Shown one piece after another: positions 45,968-54,825 of a stretch of 64,000 nt of DNA. The DNA is from Legionella sp. PATHC032 (lineage in GTDB: Bacteria; Pseudomonadota; Gammaproteobacteria; Legionellales; Legionellaceae), in NCBI RefSeq assembly GCF_026191185.1, contig NZ_JAPHOV010000001.1:615001-679000 (forward strand). Direction: 5' to 3'. A program made the translations under genes and the position numbers. The notes beneath the pieces were generated by a model that saw only the letters and a program-made list of their open reading frames with translations, ran no database searches and was not told the origin of the DNA. Every line of letters starts with the position of its first letter. The stretch's first letter is position 1.

Positions 45968-47392
45968 TTAACGAGTTGTTTTTGGTATGGAATCAAACGT
46001 TGTGGGTGCTTGTTCATTGGTTGTTTCAGCTGTTTTCTGTTCAGTTACTTTTATATGCTCCCGAGAAGATGAGCCAAATAAAGTAAATCTAGAGTCTAAT
46101 GAGATCACTGTACTGTCAGTTGACGACAAAGCAGGCTCTTTATCGTGAACCGTTAATAAATTTTTCACCTCTCCTGCAGGGTTTGAATGACTGGCTAAAT
46201 CAAGATTTAATTGTTGCCCATAAACATTTAATGCTTCATCCAAAACTGCGTCTTGGTGTTTCGCAGTTTCTTCTGCTTTTAATTGAGCATCCTCTGTTTC
46301 GGCCATTTTTTCAGCAGTCCACTTGATTAAACCAATAACCGCCATAACGCTACCTACTGCAAACATGATAGGAATCATAATCGGGGGAGCGGCAATCACA
46401 CCAGCTACCACAAGTAAACCGGCTATTGATATTAAGGTACTGGCAGCTGCTATAGCAAAGGTACTGTAACTTAATGGCAAATTAATGGTAGATTTCAAAT
46501 TGTCTCGTTCAATTTTAGCAAGCGGAGCTATGATTTCTTCTATGCTATCGTCAGTTTTAGTTATTTCTTTTTGTAATGATTTGATTTCATTTAGGAGCGC
46601 GTTTTGTTCGGAATTTTTTATAATTGAATGGATTAAAGCAATTTTATCTACAAGGGTTTTCAATTGCTCAGCGCGTTTAGTGTAGAGTTGATTTAGTTTA
46701 TAAGCGTCGCTCTCTTTATTGTTTCCAGGGATGATATTTTTTTTCTTAAGTACTGCATTAATGAAGTTCAACTCTTCTTTTAATTGTTTTTGTTCCATTT
46801 TATTGGAATAAGATTTTTTAAGTTCATGTTGAAGTTCTATGGCACGAATTTCGAATAAGTCATTATATTTATCATGGTCAGGTTCTATGCGTTGCGCTAC
46901 AAGATTTATAAATGCCTTTTTCATTTTGTAGGAATTTGCCAGCTGAAATTTTTCAGCAATTTTTCCAAAGAATCCCAAACCCTCCATGATAGTGACTGCG
47001 GAGGCGATTACTGTTCCAATAATTGCGGCAGCCAGTCCACCGAGTGTGATCGCTGTAATAGAAAGAGCGATAATAGCAGCAATTAGAAGGGATGATACAA
47101 TTTTTTCGGCTATCGGTTTTTCCGGATCACTCACAATAGAAATTGATTTGGCGAGTGTGGCCACTAGTTGCAGTATTCCTCCTACCAGTGGAATTTGTCG
47201 ATAGGCGCTTAAAAAGGAGTCAATGACATTAAACACATGACTAACTCCCGTTGTTATGGTTGAAACTGTGGTTGTTCCGGCATGAATTTGCTCGCCTAAC
47301 GATTTGGATTGTGCAAGTTGATCCTGAAGATTCTTTTTAAGAGTTTTCATCTTGTCTGACAATGGGATGGGAGTTCGATATTTTTTGGCCAT
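45968..47392 (-). CDS. sidA: SidA homologue, Dot/Icm effector
   Basis: 474 residues, the length I recall for SidA (lpg0621), and the gene neighbourhood fits. It has two hydrophobic regions (about residues 98-140 and 308-358) with Gly/Ala-rich helices and a long coiled-coil between (about 180-300, e.g. YTKRAEQLKTLVDKI). The C-terminal 30 residues are polar and Glu/Thr-rich, as in Dot/Icm secretion signals. SidA was among the first substrates found through DotF interaction; its host activity is unknown. AGGG lies nine bases before the ATG. Confidence 0.75.
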   Translation of the reverse strand: MAKKYRTPIPLSDKMKTLKKNLQDQLAQSKSLGEQIHAGTTTVSTITTGVSHVFNVIDSFLSAYRQIPLVGGILQLVATLAKSISIVSDPEKPIAEKIVSSLLIAAIIALSITAITLGGLAAAIIGTVIASAVTIMEGLGFFGKIAEKFQLANSYKMKKAFINLVAQRIEPDHDKYNDLFEIRAIELQHELKKSYSNKMEQKQLKEELNFINAVLKKKNIIPGNNKESDAYKLNQLYTKRAEQLKTLVDKIALIHSIIKNSEQNALLNEIKSLQKEITKTDDSIEEIIAPLAKIERDNLKSTINLPLSYSTFAIAAASTLISIAGLLVVAGVIAAPPIMIPIMFAVGSVMAVIGLIKWTAEKMAETEDAQLKAEETAKHQDAVLDEALNVYGQQLNLDLASHSNPAGEVKNLLTVHDKEPALSSTDSTVISLDSRFTLFGSSSREHIKVTEQKTAETTNEQAPTTFDSIPKTTR

Positions 47393-47552
47393 AAAAAGAA
47401 CCCTAAAGGCACATATAAAACTATATGAATTATTTTAGTACATAATTTTACTTGTTAATTTTCTTTTTGGGAAGATATTTGTTTGGAATTTAAACAAAAA
47501 ACCAACAAAGAAGACCTGGGTATACTGTTTTTATTGTCTCATTCATGGTGTT

Positions 47553-49484
47553 TTAATTATTGCTGGCAAAAGTTTTATAATGAATAGTATATTTCGTTTG
47601 CCAGTGTGAGGAAGGCACTTGCTTTGAGTTAAGGGAAAATGAAATAACCTTTTTACTTGCCAGGTAATTATTCTGGCTAAATAATAATCCAAATTCAGCG
47701 CTGTTTTCTACGAAAGGCGATAATAGAAAACCGGATTTTGCCATATTGGAAATGAGCCTATATTGTCTTAGGGTACCATTGTTTAATTCCAAATTGGCTT
47801 GAAGCTGATGAGGCTTGAAAAAGATGGTTGCGAGCATACCCCAAAACGTTGGTTGAATATCTATTTCGACAAAAAGAGGTATATCAGTATCGGGTATTTT
47901 AACTTGCTCTCCAAAAGTATGAATTTCTGTTTTTAATGGCACTAAAGGTGTTACAGGCTTGTTAACTAATTTTTTTCTTAAAAATAAAAAATCATTTTCG
48001 AACCGTACTGGTTGATAATGATTAATCAAGGTTGGCCAGCTCATCCCGTCTTCCATTGAAGGAATTCTATTGTCAATTGGTTCTACTTTAAAAATGATAT
48101 TATCCGGTTTGTTCTCACTCAAAAGATAATTCTTATTGATTTCTGCCATTTTTGCGGTAAAAACAGAATAACTCTGAAAGATTGGCCTTGGTGACCATTG
48201 CATTCCCGAGGCGATTAATGATGTTTGATTGTAGGAATAAATATCAGTAGTACCTGGTAATATGGGGAAATCATCACGGGCTTTCAAATAATTCATAGTT
48301 AATGAAAAATTTTCTTTTAACCAATTCTTATGTTGAATTCTGTTTTTAAGACCATAATAAGCGGCGGTATAGGTGGAAATGAAATTATCGTGAACGGATA
48401 TTTTGGTATAGTGCCCGTTGATATAACTCGCTGTATAAAGGGATAGGGCTAATACTGGGATTATTACTTTGTTGTTGGGATTTAAATACGGCAATAAAAA
48501 AGAGGCTAGCAAAACAGAGGTACCAGCGATAAAGGCATGGCCAAAATGTCTTGTGAAACCCGTTTTATAAGACAGGAAAAGAAAAACAAAATAGATACAA
48601 AATAGAAAGACTTTGGATAATAGTGAAAGCTGTTTTTGCAAAAGAATTGATAAGAGAATACAAAAAGAGGTAATCCCAAAGAATATTAGTTCTTTATTGT
48701 CTCCTTCAGTTGCCATGGCTTCAGTAAAACCTGAGGCGAGCCAGATCGTGTTACTAAGATAAGCTGGCAGATGGAAAATAGACTGTCCGGATGCTATCCA
48801 AAAAAACAACAAGGACACTACTGGAGATGCCAGACAGATCACAGCAAGAGTACGCTGTTTATAAAGGCTCAAAAAGACAGAACACAAGAGTATGGTAATG
48901 ATACTTAATATTAAAAGAGAGCCTTTGATCAGAGGAAATAAACCGAATGGGGTAAAAAGCAAAGCAAATAAAGTGAAAAAATTGCTTTTTAAGAGGCTCT
49001 TTTTTCCATGAATTTCTTTATGAATGAGTAATCCAATGATTAACGAATAGGAAAAAAACAACGCATCCCGAGCATAAATCATACTGAAAAGAAGTATTGC
49101 AAAAGCGATACTCCAACGCCATTTAATGCCTTGCATCAAAAGAATAATGGCTTTCCAGTAACACAGGGCCAAATACAAACTTCCGCCAACCATCATGAAA
49201 TCTGTAGCAGGGTGGTAGAATTTAGTATAGATGGAAGAATAAGGTCCTAAGGTAAAAAAAATATCTTTGCCAAAAGCCAAACCTTGGGCAACTGCTTGAT
49301 TGAGTCCTACTGCCCAAGAGGCATCAAGACCGGGGGCTGGCATTTTGGGGGATAGTGGAATAAAAACTGCGATTATAATAATGAGCAAAGCGAATTTTAA
49401 TAACCAGTTCAATACGAGTGGAATTATTTTAAGGGTTGAAAAAACGATCGTTTGATAAGGAAAATGGGCTTGGGTTCTAGTCAT
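47553..49484 (-). CDS. Large polytopic membrane protein, unknown
   Basis: 643 residues. The first 380 residues hold about ten membrane segments; the last 260 are largely soluble and would lie outside. Near residue 50 is GLDASWAVGLNQAVAQGLAFGKD, and a polar loop follows the first helix, as seen in GT-C type glycosyltransferases, which supports (but does not prove) such an activity. No recognisable catalytic motif. It lies between sidA and a small membrane protein, on the same strand, with a 160-base gap to sidA. Confidence 0.65.
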   Translation of the reverse strand: MTRTQAHFPYQTIVFSTLKIIPLVLNWLLKFALLIIIIAVFIPLSPKMPAPGLDASWAVGLNQAVAQGLAFGKDIFFTLGPYSSIYTKFYHPATDFMMVGGSLYLALCYWKAIILLMQGIKWRWSIAFAILLFSMIYARDALFFSYSLIIGLLIHKEIHGKKSLLKSNFFTLFALLFTPFGLFPLIKGSLLILSIITILLCSVFLSLYKQRTLAVICLASPVVSLLFFWIASGQSIFHLPAYLSNTIWLASGFTEAMATEGDNKELIFFGITSFCILLSILLQKQLSLLSKVFLFCIYFVFLFLSYKTGFTRHFGHAFIAGTSVLLASFLLPYLNPNNKVIIPVLALSLYTASYINGHYTKISVHDNFISTYTAAYYGLKNRIQHKNWLKENFSLTMNYLKARDDFPILPGTTDIYSYNQTSLIASGMQWSPRPIFQSYSVFTAKMAEINKNYLLSENKPDNIIFKVEPIDNRIPSMEDGMSWPTLINHYQPVRFENDFLFLRKKLVNKPVTPLVPLKTEIHTFGEQVKIPDTDIPLFVEIDIQPTFWGMLATIFFKPHQLQANLELNNGTLRQYRLISNMAKSGFLLSPFVENSAEFGLLFSQNNYLASKKVISFSLNSKQVPSSHWQTKYTIHYKTFASNN

Positions 49485-49609
49485 TTTGTTATAGGTATAT
49501 CACATTAAGCATCATATCATAGCATTCCTTGCTGCTGAATTAACAATGTCTTTATCGCTTCCTTTCTTTCCCTAAACAAAATGAGCCACAGTACCTACTA
49601 ACTCTTCGT

Positions 49610-50002
49610 TTATCTCAAATAAACATAATAGACATTAAATAACAGGAATAAACCAATAATAAAGAATATTACAGCTGCTATTTTTAGTCTCATTGGATTA
49701 TCGACAAATGATTGGCCTACTCTAACTGCGGTATTGGGGCATAAAAATCTAATTAAACCACCAAGCAAGACTAACCATGCAAAAAGAGTAATAACAACAG
49801 GCCAGCCCATTACCCAGATATTATGACTGACGACTAAAAGTAAACCTATAATCAAGGTTACTATAGCCATAATCAATTGTGACCCGCGATGAGCTATAAT
49901 CTCTGCCATAGCTGATTTTGCATGCTCATTATGGAATAATAAGAATAAGCTTACTATGACTAAATACCAGCCAATCACTGTGGCTAGAAATGTAGTTAAC
50001 AT
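49610..50002 (-). CDS. Small four-helix membrane protein
   Basis: 130 residues from the ATG at 50002, with AAGGAG about 9 bases before. Four hydrophobic helices: TFLATVIGWYLVIVSLFLLF, IMAIVTLIIGLLLVV, VVITLFAWLVLLGGLIRFL and IAAVIFFIIGLFLLFNVYYVY. No known motif. An integral inner-membrane protein of unknown function. Confidence 0.65.
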   Translation of the reverse strand: MLTTFLATVIGWYLVIVSLFLLFHNEHAKSAMAEIIAHRGSQLIMAIVTLIIGLLLVVSHNIWVMGWPVVITLFAWLVLLGGLIRFLCPNTAVRVGQSFVDNPMRLKIAAVIFFIIGLFLLFNVYYVYLR

Positions 50003-50138
50003 CTTCAAACTCCTTACAATGACCTCCTACTTTAATTATAGCAATTTTGTGAGCTATGTGTCGGAAAGTTAAAGGAAAATTGAGAAATAAGCGAAATGAT
50101 ACACTGTTATTTGATTTGAAAATGGAGAGTAATTTAAC

Positions 50139-50516
50139 ATGATGAAAAAAATTAATTTATTCAAATGGGTTATGATCTTTATTCTGGGTACAAGTGCGCT
50201 CCAGGCTGCAGGATTATCAACCCAACGTATTGAACAATTATCTAATGCCAGGGTAACGGTGTGGAAAACAATTATCTATCCCTCTTCAAAACAAGTTTTG
50301 CCCATGCACAGGCATGATAACGATCGGGTTTTGGTTGCATTGACGGATGGGACATTGAAAATTACAAACAATAAAGGAAAAGTACACTATTTAAAATTAA
50401 AGAAAGGTAAGGCTTATTATCTCACCAAAGACATTCCTGACGAATTACACAATGATGAAAACGTAACTAATCATCCAATTCAGGTGATGGTAATTCAGTT
50501 AAATGATAAAGCATGA
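50139..50516 (+). CDS. Exported cupin-like protein
   Basis: 125 residues. The signal peptide MMKKINLFKWVMIFILGTSALQA is followed by a cupin-like domain: PMHRHDNDRVLVAL holds the His-x-His-like metal motif, and PDELHNDENVTNHPIQVMVI the second. This suggests a small metal-binding barrel in the periplasm. The enzymatic role is unknown. GGAG about 11 bases before the ATG. Confidence 0.75.
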   Translation: MMKKINLFKWVMIFILGTSALQAAGLSTQRIEQLSNARVTVWKTIIYPSSKQVLPMHRHDNDRVLVALTDGTLKITNNKGKVHYLKLKKGKAYYLTKDIPDELHNDENVTNHPIQVMVIQLNDKA

Positions 50517-50716
50517 TTAGGGGGGAAGTGGGTAATCTGATGTTGTATTAATACCTAGTCAGGAAAACAATTTTAGTAAGAGTACTTGGAACTTTGCCCC
50601 TGTCATCGAGATCTCAGGTCGTATTATCATCTAATAGGAGAGTTACTTCCATCTTTATTGCTTATTATTTGTGCTATCATTTAATCATTGCTTCATTCAT
50701 TGACAGGATTTCGAGA

Positions 50717-52024
50717 ATGCATACTCAACGTGGATTGGAAGTAACGACAGGCTCCATAGAGGCAGTAGATAGTATCAATTATTTTCATGAACAAGTATTA
50801 AGTTCCGGTCAAAACGCAATCCAAATTCTGGATTCAGCAAAAAAATATACCGACAATTTATTAATTCAAACTTATGCGGCTGCTTTTTATTTGTATGCAC
50901 AAGAAGATGTAGCGAATGAACAAGCCAGCAATTATTTGCAAGCAGCATCCAGGTTATTAACATCAGCGAATGAACGTGAAAAATTAATTTTTGAAGCAGT
51001 AACGAATTGGTCTAAGCGAGATTATGCCAATGCCATTAGTTTGTTAGTAACTCTGCTTGAAAGGTATCCCAGAGATACTCTGGCACTTAAATTTGTGGAA
51101 TGGCTTTTTTATTGTACAGGACAGGCTTTTAATGCCGAGTATTTTCTTAAAGTATGTGATAGGTGCGCTCCCGAGAATCAGGATGAGTCACATTTTTTAG
51201 CGATACATTCCTTTGCTTTGGAGTTATGCGGACAATATTCTAAAGCCAGGGAAATGGCTGAAGAGGCTATCATAATGAATTTGCTCACTCCTTGGGCACA
51301 TCATACCCTGGCTCATGTGTATTTATTAACAAGTGATATTACTGGTGGTATCAATAGACTTCGAGATTTACAAAAAACCTGGGAGGACATTTTACCTTTG
51401 TTGAAAGGTCATAACACCTGGCATTTAGCGCTATTTTATTTGGCAAATCGTAATGAAGAGGAAGTTAAAAAGTTATATCCCCATATTTCAGGGGCATTGC
51501 CTGATACTGTGCTTGAGCAGTTGGATACTATTTCCCTTTTATGGCGCATGGATATGGCAGGTTTACCCCAAGACAGATTATTAAATCAGGTTGTGGACCA
51601 TTTAAGTACCCATCCATTGGAATATTATACCGGGTTTACGAGTGCTCATTTTATTTATTGTCTGGTGAGATCGGGTTATAAAAACGAAGCGGATGAGTCG
51701 TTGAAAAGAATGAAGTCTTACGCCTGTTCACCTTCTTCTGATGCTCTATGGGGCGATGTCGTTTTACCTTTATGTCAGGGTATTTATGCCTTCGCCGATG
51801 CCGATTACAAGACTGCCTTGAAGTTGATGGAGCCAGTGATTGGCGAGTGTGCACAATTAGGCGGAAGCGATGCACAGATAGAGCTTTTTTTCCAGACTTA
51901 TTTGTTGGTGTTGATACACACTAATCAAAAGGACAAAGCGTTACAATTTTTTACTGAACATTTAAAGTATTACAATAATACGCCATTGAGTGACTGGTGG
52001 TTCCAATCGGCTAATAAGACTTAG
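50717..52024 (+). CDS. TPR-repeat protein, TTC38-like
   Basis: 435 residues from the ATG at 50717 (an ORF running from 50594 has no better start). Helical TPR pairs run through the whole protein, e.g. HTLAHVYLLTSDITGGINRLRD and FFQTYLLVLIHTNQKDKAL. The pattern ...FFEWLFYCTG-like WLFYCTGQAF and ERYPRDTLALK resembles TTC38, a widely shared TPR family also found in eukaryotes. Cytoplasmic, no signal peptide. Function unknown. Convergent with comEC. Confidence 0.72.
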   Translation: MHTQRGLEVTTGSIEAVDSINYFHEQVLSSGQNAIQILDSAKKYTDNLLIQTYAAAFYLYAQEDVANEQASNYLQAASRLLTSANEREKLIFEAVTNWSKRDYANAISLLVTLLERYPRDTLALKFVEWLFYCTGQAFNAEYFLKVCDRCAPENQDESHFLAIHSFALELCGQYSKAREMAEEAIIMNLLTPWAHHTLAHVYLLTSDITGGINRLRDLQKTWEDILPLLKGHNTWHLALFYLANRNEEEVKKLYPHISGALPDTVLEQLDTISLLWRMDMAGLPQDRLLNQVVDHLSTHPLEYYTGFTSAHFIYCLVRSGYKNEADESLKRMKSYACSPSSDALWGDVVLPLCQGIYAFADADYKTALKLMEPVIGECAQLGGSDAQIELFFQTYLLVLIHTNQKDKALQFFTEHLKYYNNTPLSDWWFQSANKT

Positions 52025-52079
52025 AGGTATAGCACTTGGAATGATGAAGTAAAATACATTGGTCAGCCAATGCATCTAT

Positions 52080-54287
52080 TCATTTAGCCTGCATACAGGT
52101 TGGTCTGTGAACTTTACCTGATGCAGGTAGTTTGATTTCTGCCATTCCGCATTCGTCTGTTCTAAAAAAAGTGATATCTAATGTTTTCATGCTTTGCAAA
52201 GTTTTAGAATGCGGAAATTTGAAGCGATTATCAAATCCCAAAGATGCAATGGCATAAAGCGGACTTACTTCCAGCAAAAATCGATAGGATGAAGACGTTT
52301 TACTCCCATGATGAGGCACAACTAAAATTTCGGATGCCAGCTGACTGCCGTAGTTTCTTATCAGGTACTCTTCAGCCGCTTTTTCAATATCTCCTGTTAA
52401 TAAAACCCTGCCAGTCGAATTACTTACCTGTAAGATACAAGAGTTATTATTTTTTTTAGTGAAAGATTCCCGGATAGGTAAAAAACGAAAAATCACCCCA
52501 TCCCATTGCCATTGTGGGTATGAATGACAACTACTTCCACGTTTATAAAAATAGGGATCATTCACTATTAATTGATTGACTTGCATCTCTTTTTCAAGAG
52601 AATTTAATCCGCCCTTATGATCTTTATCGGGATGACTTATTACTATTTTGTCAATTGTCTTTATTCCAATTGACCTGAAAAAGGGTATTATCGCCATTTG
52701 CCCTAAATCACTCCCCTGAAAATAGGAATCTCCCGTATCGTAGAGTAAAACATGATGTTGTGTTTGTATCGCAACAGCCAGCCCTTGCCCAACATCCAAA
52801 ATATTAATTAATGCCTCACCCGGATAAATTGCAGTACGAGGCGGAAATAAGGGAATGATAATCCAAAGGATAGCCAAGTGTCTGAATGGCTTGACAGGTA
52901 ATAATACCCTTAAAAACAGTCCTGCAGTCATAGCGAGCATCATTGTTACCGAGGTGATGGACCAGGTGATATTGATCACTGCTATTTGCTCAACATACGT
53001 TAGCCCTTGCAGTAACAAGGCAACAAGCCATGCCAATGGTTTCATTAATATCCATGACCAATCAAATGGGCTCATAATCATAGTCATTAAAGCCAAGGGT
53101 ACTATCAGAAAGCTGACTAAAGGTATGGCGAATAAATTGGCAAGAATTCCATTAATAGAGCCATAGGAGTACCAATGGAGAGTTAAAGGCATCAATCCAA
53201 TGAGGCAGCTTAATTGTAATGCTAGTGTTTTTTTATAATTTTTCAGTGGCCAACGTTGGTGAGTCAATAAAAGACAGGCCACAGCAAGAAATGAAAAATA
53301 AAACCCTTGCAGGAATACGGCATGGGGTTCAATACACAAGACTAAGAATAAGGCATATCTCCATATTTGCCATGGCGTAAAGCGTTGTTTTCCAATCGCG
53401 TATATTGTGTAAAGTAGACAACCAATTAAAGCACGCTGTACAGGAGGTTCAAACCCGGCTAAAAAAGCATAGGGCAAGGCGGCCAGTAATCCACCGATAC
53501 TCGCTATGGTATTGGCCGATAAGAGCAAACAGCAACGATAGCTCATTGACCAAATCCATCTTATCACTATAAAGAAAATGCCAGAGACCAGAGCGATGTG
53601 CTCTCCTGAAATCCCGAATAAATGTACCGTTCCTGTTCTTCGGAACAAATTCCAATGTTCTGAACTGATATGGTGAGTTACATTTAACGTCAATGCTTCG
53701 ATAATGCCTGCTGTTTCCATATCAGGTGACAGTTTGGTCAGAGCATCACCTATTTTTTCACGTAGTGTTAACCAACTGAAAGAGGGGGGGTGATTGCTAA
53801 TTAGTTTATTATTCCCATAACGAATATAACCAGTCCAATGGATATGACGAGCTGCCAGGTAGTGTACATAATTAAAACCTCCTGGGTTGCGGAAATTACG
53901 AGGTTTTTTTAGTTTCACTGAAAGTTGCCATCGCTGACCAGCGCGTAAGACAGGTGGTTTGTTATACCAGTTTAATTGGATCAAGCCTTGAGCAGGGTTA
54001 TTATTAATTTTTTCAATTGCAAAATGGAATTGAGTTTTGTTAGGACGTTGCATGGGGATAGAAGCAATTGTTCCTTCCAATTGGGCTTGAATGATTACTT
54101 GCGTATCAGGCATGCCCTTGGGTAATACAATCCACTGGTGAATCAGGGCAAAGCCGCACCCGGCGAGGAAGAACAGGACAATTGGATATCTTGGTGTGAT
54201 ATAAAAGAGTAAAGGAATCGCAATAGTTAGATAAATATTATAGGTATAGACATAAAGTACGCCTATTAAAAAGCAAAAAATTTCCAT
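52080..54287 (-). CDS. comEC: DNA internalization channel ComEC/Rec2
   Basis: 735 residues. An N-terminal DUF4131 region (about 1-170) is followed by the Competence membrane domain with many helices (GISGEHIALVSGIFF, EPPVQRALIGCLLYTIYAI). The C-terminal metallo-beta-lactamase-like domain has DVGQGLAVAI, SHPDKDHKGG and VPHHGSKTS. It carries single-stranded DNA across the inner membrane in natural transformation. Its 3' end meets the TPR gene; it follows the pilE gene by about 80 bases and may be part of the same transcript. Confidence 0.95.
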   Translation of the reverse strand: MEIFCFLIGVLYVYTYNIYLTIAIPLLFYITPRYPIVLFFLAGCGFALIHQWIVLPKGMPDTQVIIQAQLEGTIASIPMQRPNKTQFHFAIEKINNNPAQGLIQLNWYNKPPVLRAGQRWQLSVKLKKPRNFRNPGGFNYVHYLAARHIHWTGYIRYGNNKLISNHPPSFSWLTLREKIGDALTKLSPDMETAGIIEALTLNVTHHISSEHWNLFRRTGTVHLFGISGEHIALVSGIFFIVIRWIWSMSYRCCLLLSANTIASIGGLLAALPYAFLAGFEPPVQRALIGCLLYTIYAIGKQRFTPWQIWRYALFLVLCIEPHAVFLQGFYFSFLAVACLLLTHQRWPLKNYKKTLALQLSCLIGLMPLTLHWYSYGSINGILANLFAIPLVSFLIVPLALMTMIMSPFDWSWILMKPLAWLVALLLQGLTYVEQIAVINITWSITSVTMMLAMTAGLFLRVLLPVKPFRHLAILWIIIPLFPPRTAIYPGEALINILDVGQGLAVAIQTQHHVLLYDTGDSYFQGSDLGQMAIIPFFRSIGIKTIDKIVISHPDKDHKGGLNSLEKEMQVNQLIVNDPYFYKRGSSCHSYPQWQWDGVIFRFLPIRESFTKKNNNSCILQVSNSTGRVLLTGDIEKAAEEYLIRNYGSQLASEILVVPHHGSKTSSSYRFLLEVSPLYAIASLGFDNRFKFPHSKTLQSMKTLDITFFRTDECGMAEIKLPASGKVHRPTCMQAK

Positions 54288-54364
54288 TTCAAATTAAGTT
54301 GGACTTTCCCTTACTGGCCAATCTACTCGAATTAAATCCTCTGTGTAAAGGATTTTTTACAGCA

Positions 54365-54778
54365 TTAACTGGGATTCCAGCATTCTGGTTGCGCATTAGC
54401 AGAGGAATCTACTGCTGTTTTTACATTGGCCTGATTAATTGACATGCTGGCACACTCAGTATCTTTGGCTTGGGTTCCGACAGGGGTTGCGGTTAAGGTA
54501 TACGTTGTGGCTGTCAGGTTTGAAATATTGATAGTATAGTACCCGTTCGGCGTTGTTTGAGGAAATGCTGGTAAGGCGCCACATGCTGCAGCATAGGAAA
54601 AATTCTGTGAATAGCAGCGTTCTAAAATGATTTGATCTTGCGTCAATGTGGCGTGAGCATCGGCACGGCGGGATTTTTGGATATATTGTAAATAGGATGG
54701 ATAGGCAATTGAAACCAGAATTCCCACAATGACCATGCTGATCAGAACTTCAACCAGGGTAAACGCTGATTGTCTCAT
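54365..54778 (-). CDS. pilE: Type IV minor pilin PilE
   Basis: 137 residues from the ATG at 54778; a longer start (54793) is also possible. Leader MRQSA, then FTLVEVLISMVIVGILVSIAYPSYLQY: Glu at +5 is present. The residue before the cut is Ala, where Gly is usual. The C-terminal Cys-Cys loop (CASMS...PECWNP) is typical of PilE-like minor pilins. It is the last gene of the pilus cluster before comEC. Confidence 0.88.
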   Translation of the reverse strand: MRQSAFTLVEVLISMVIVGILVSIAYPSYLQYIQKSRRADAHATLTQDQIILERCYSQNFSYAAACGALPAFPQTTPNGYYTINISNLTATTYTLTATPVGTQAKDTECASMSINQANVKTAVDSSANAQPECWNPS

Positions 54779-54825
54779 ATAGTTATTCTTCATAAAATGT
54801 TCATTGCTGCGCATTTGGGTATCCT

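Noticed and set aside
52051-52073. Terminator at CATTGG-TCAG-CCAATG between the TPR gene and comEC
   Set aside because: A 6-bp stem with a mismatch and no T-run; too weak to call, although the position between converging genes would suit.
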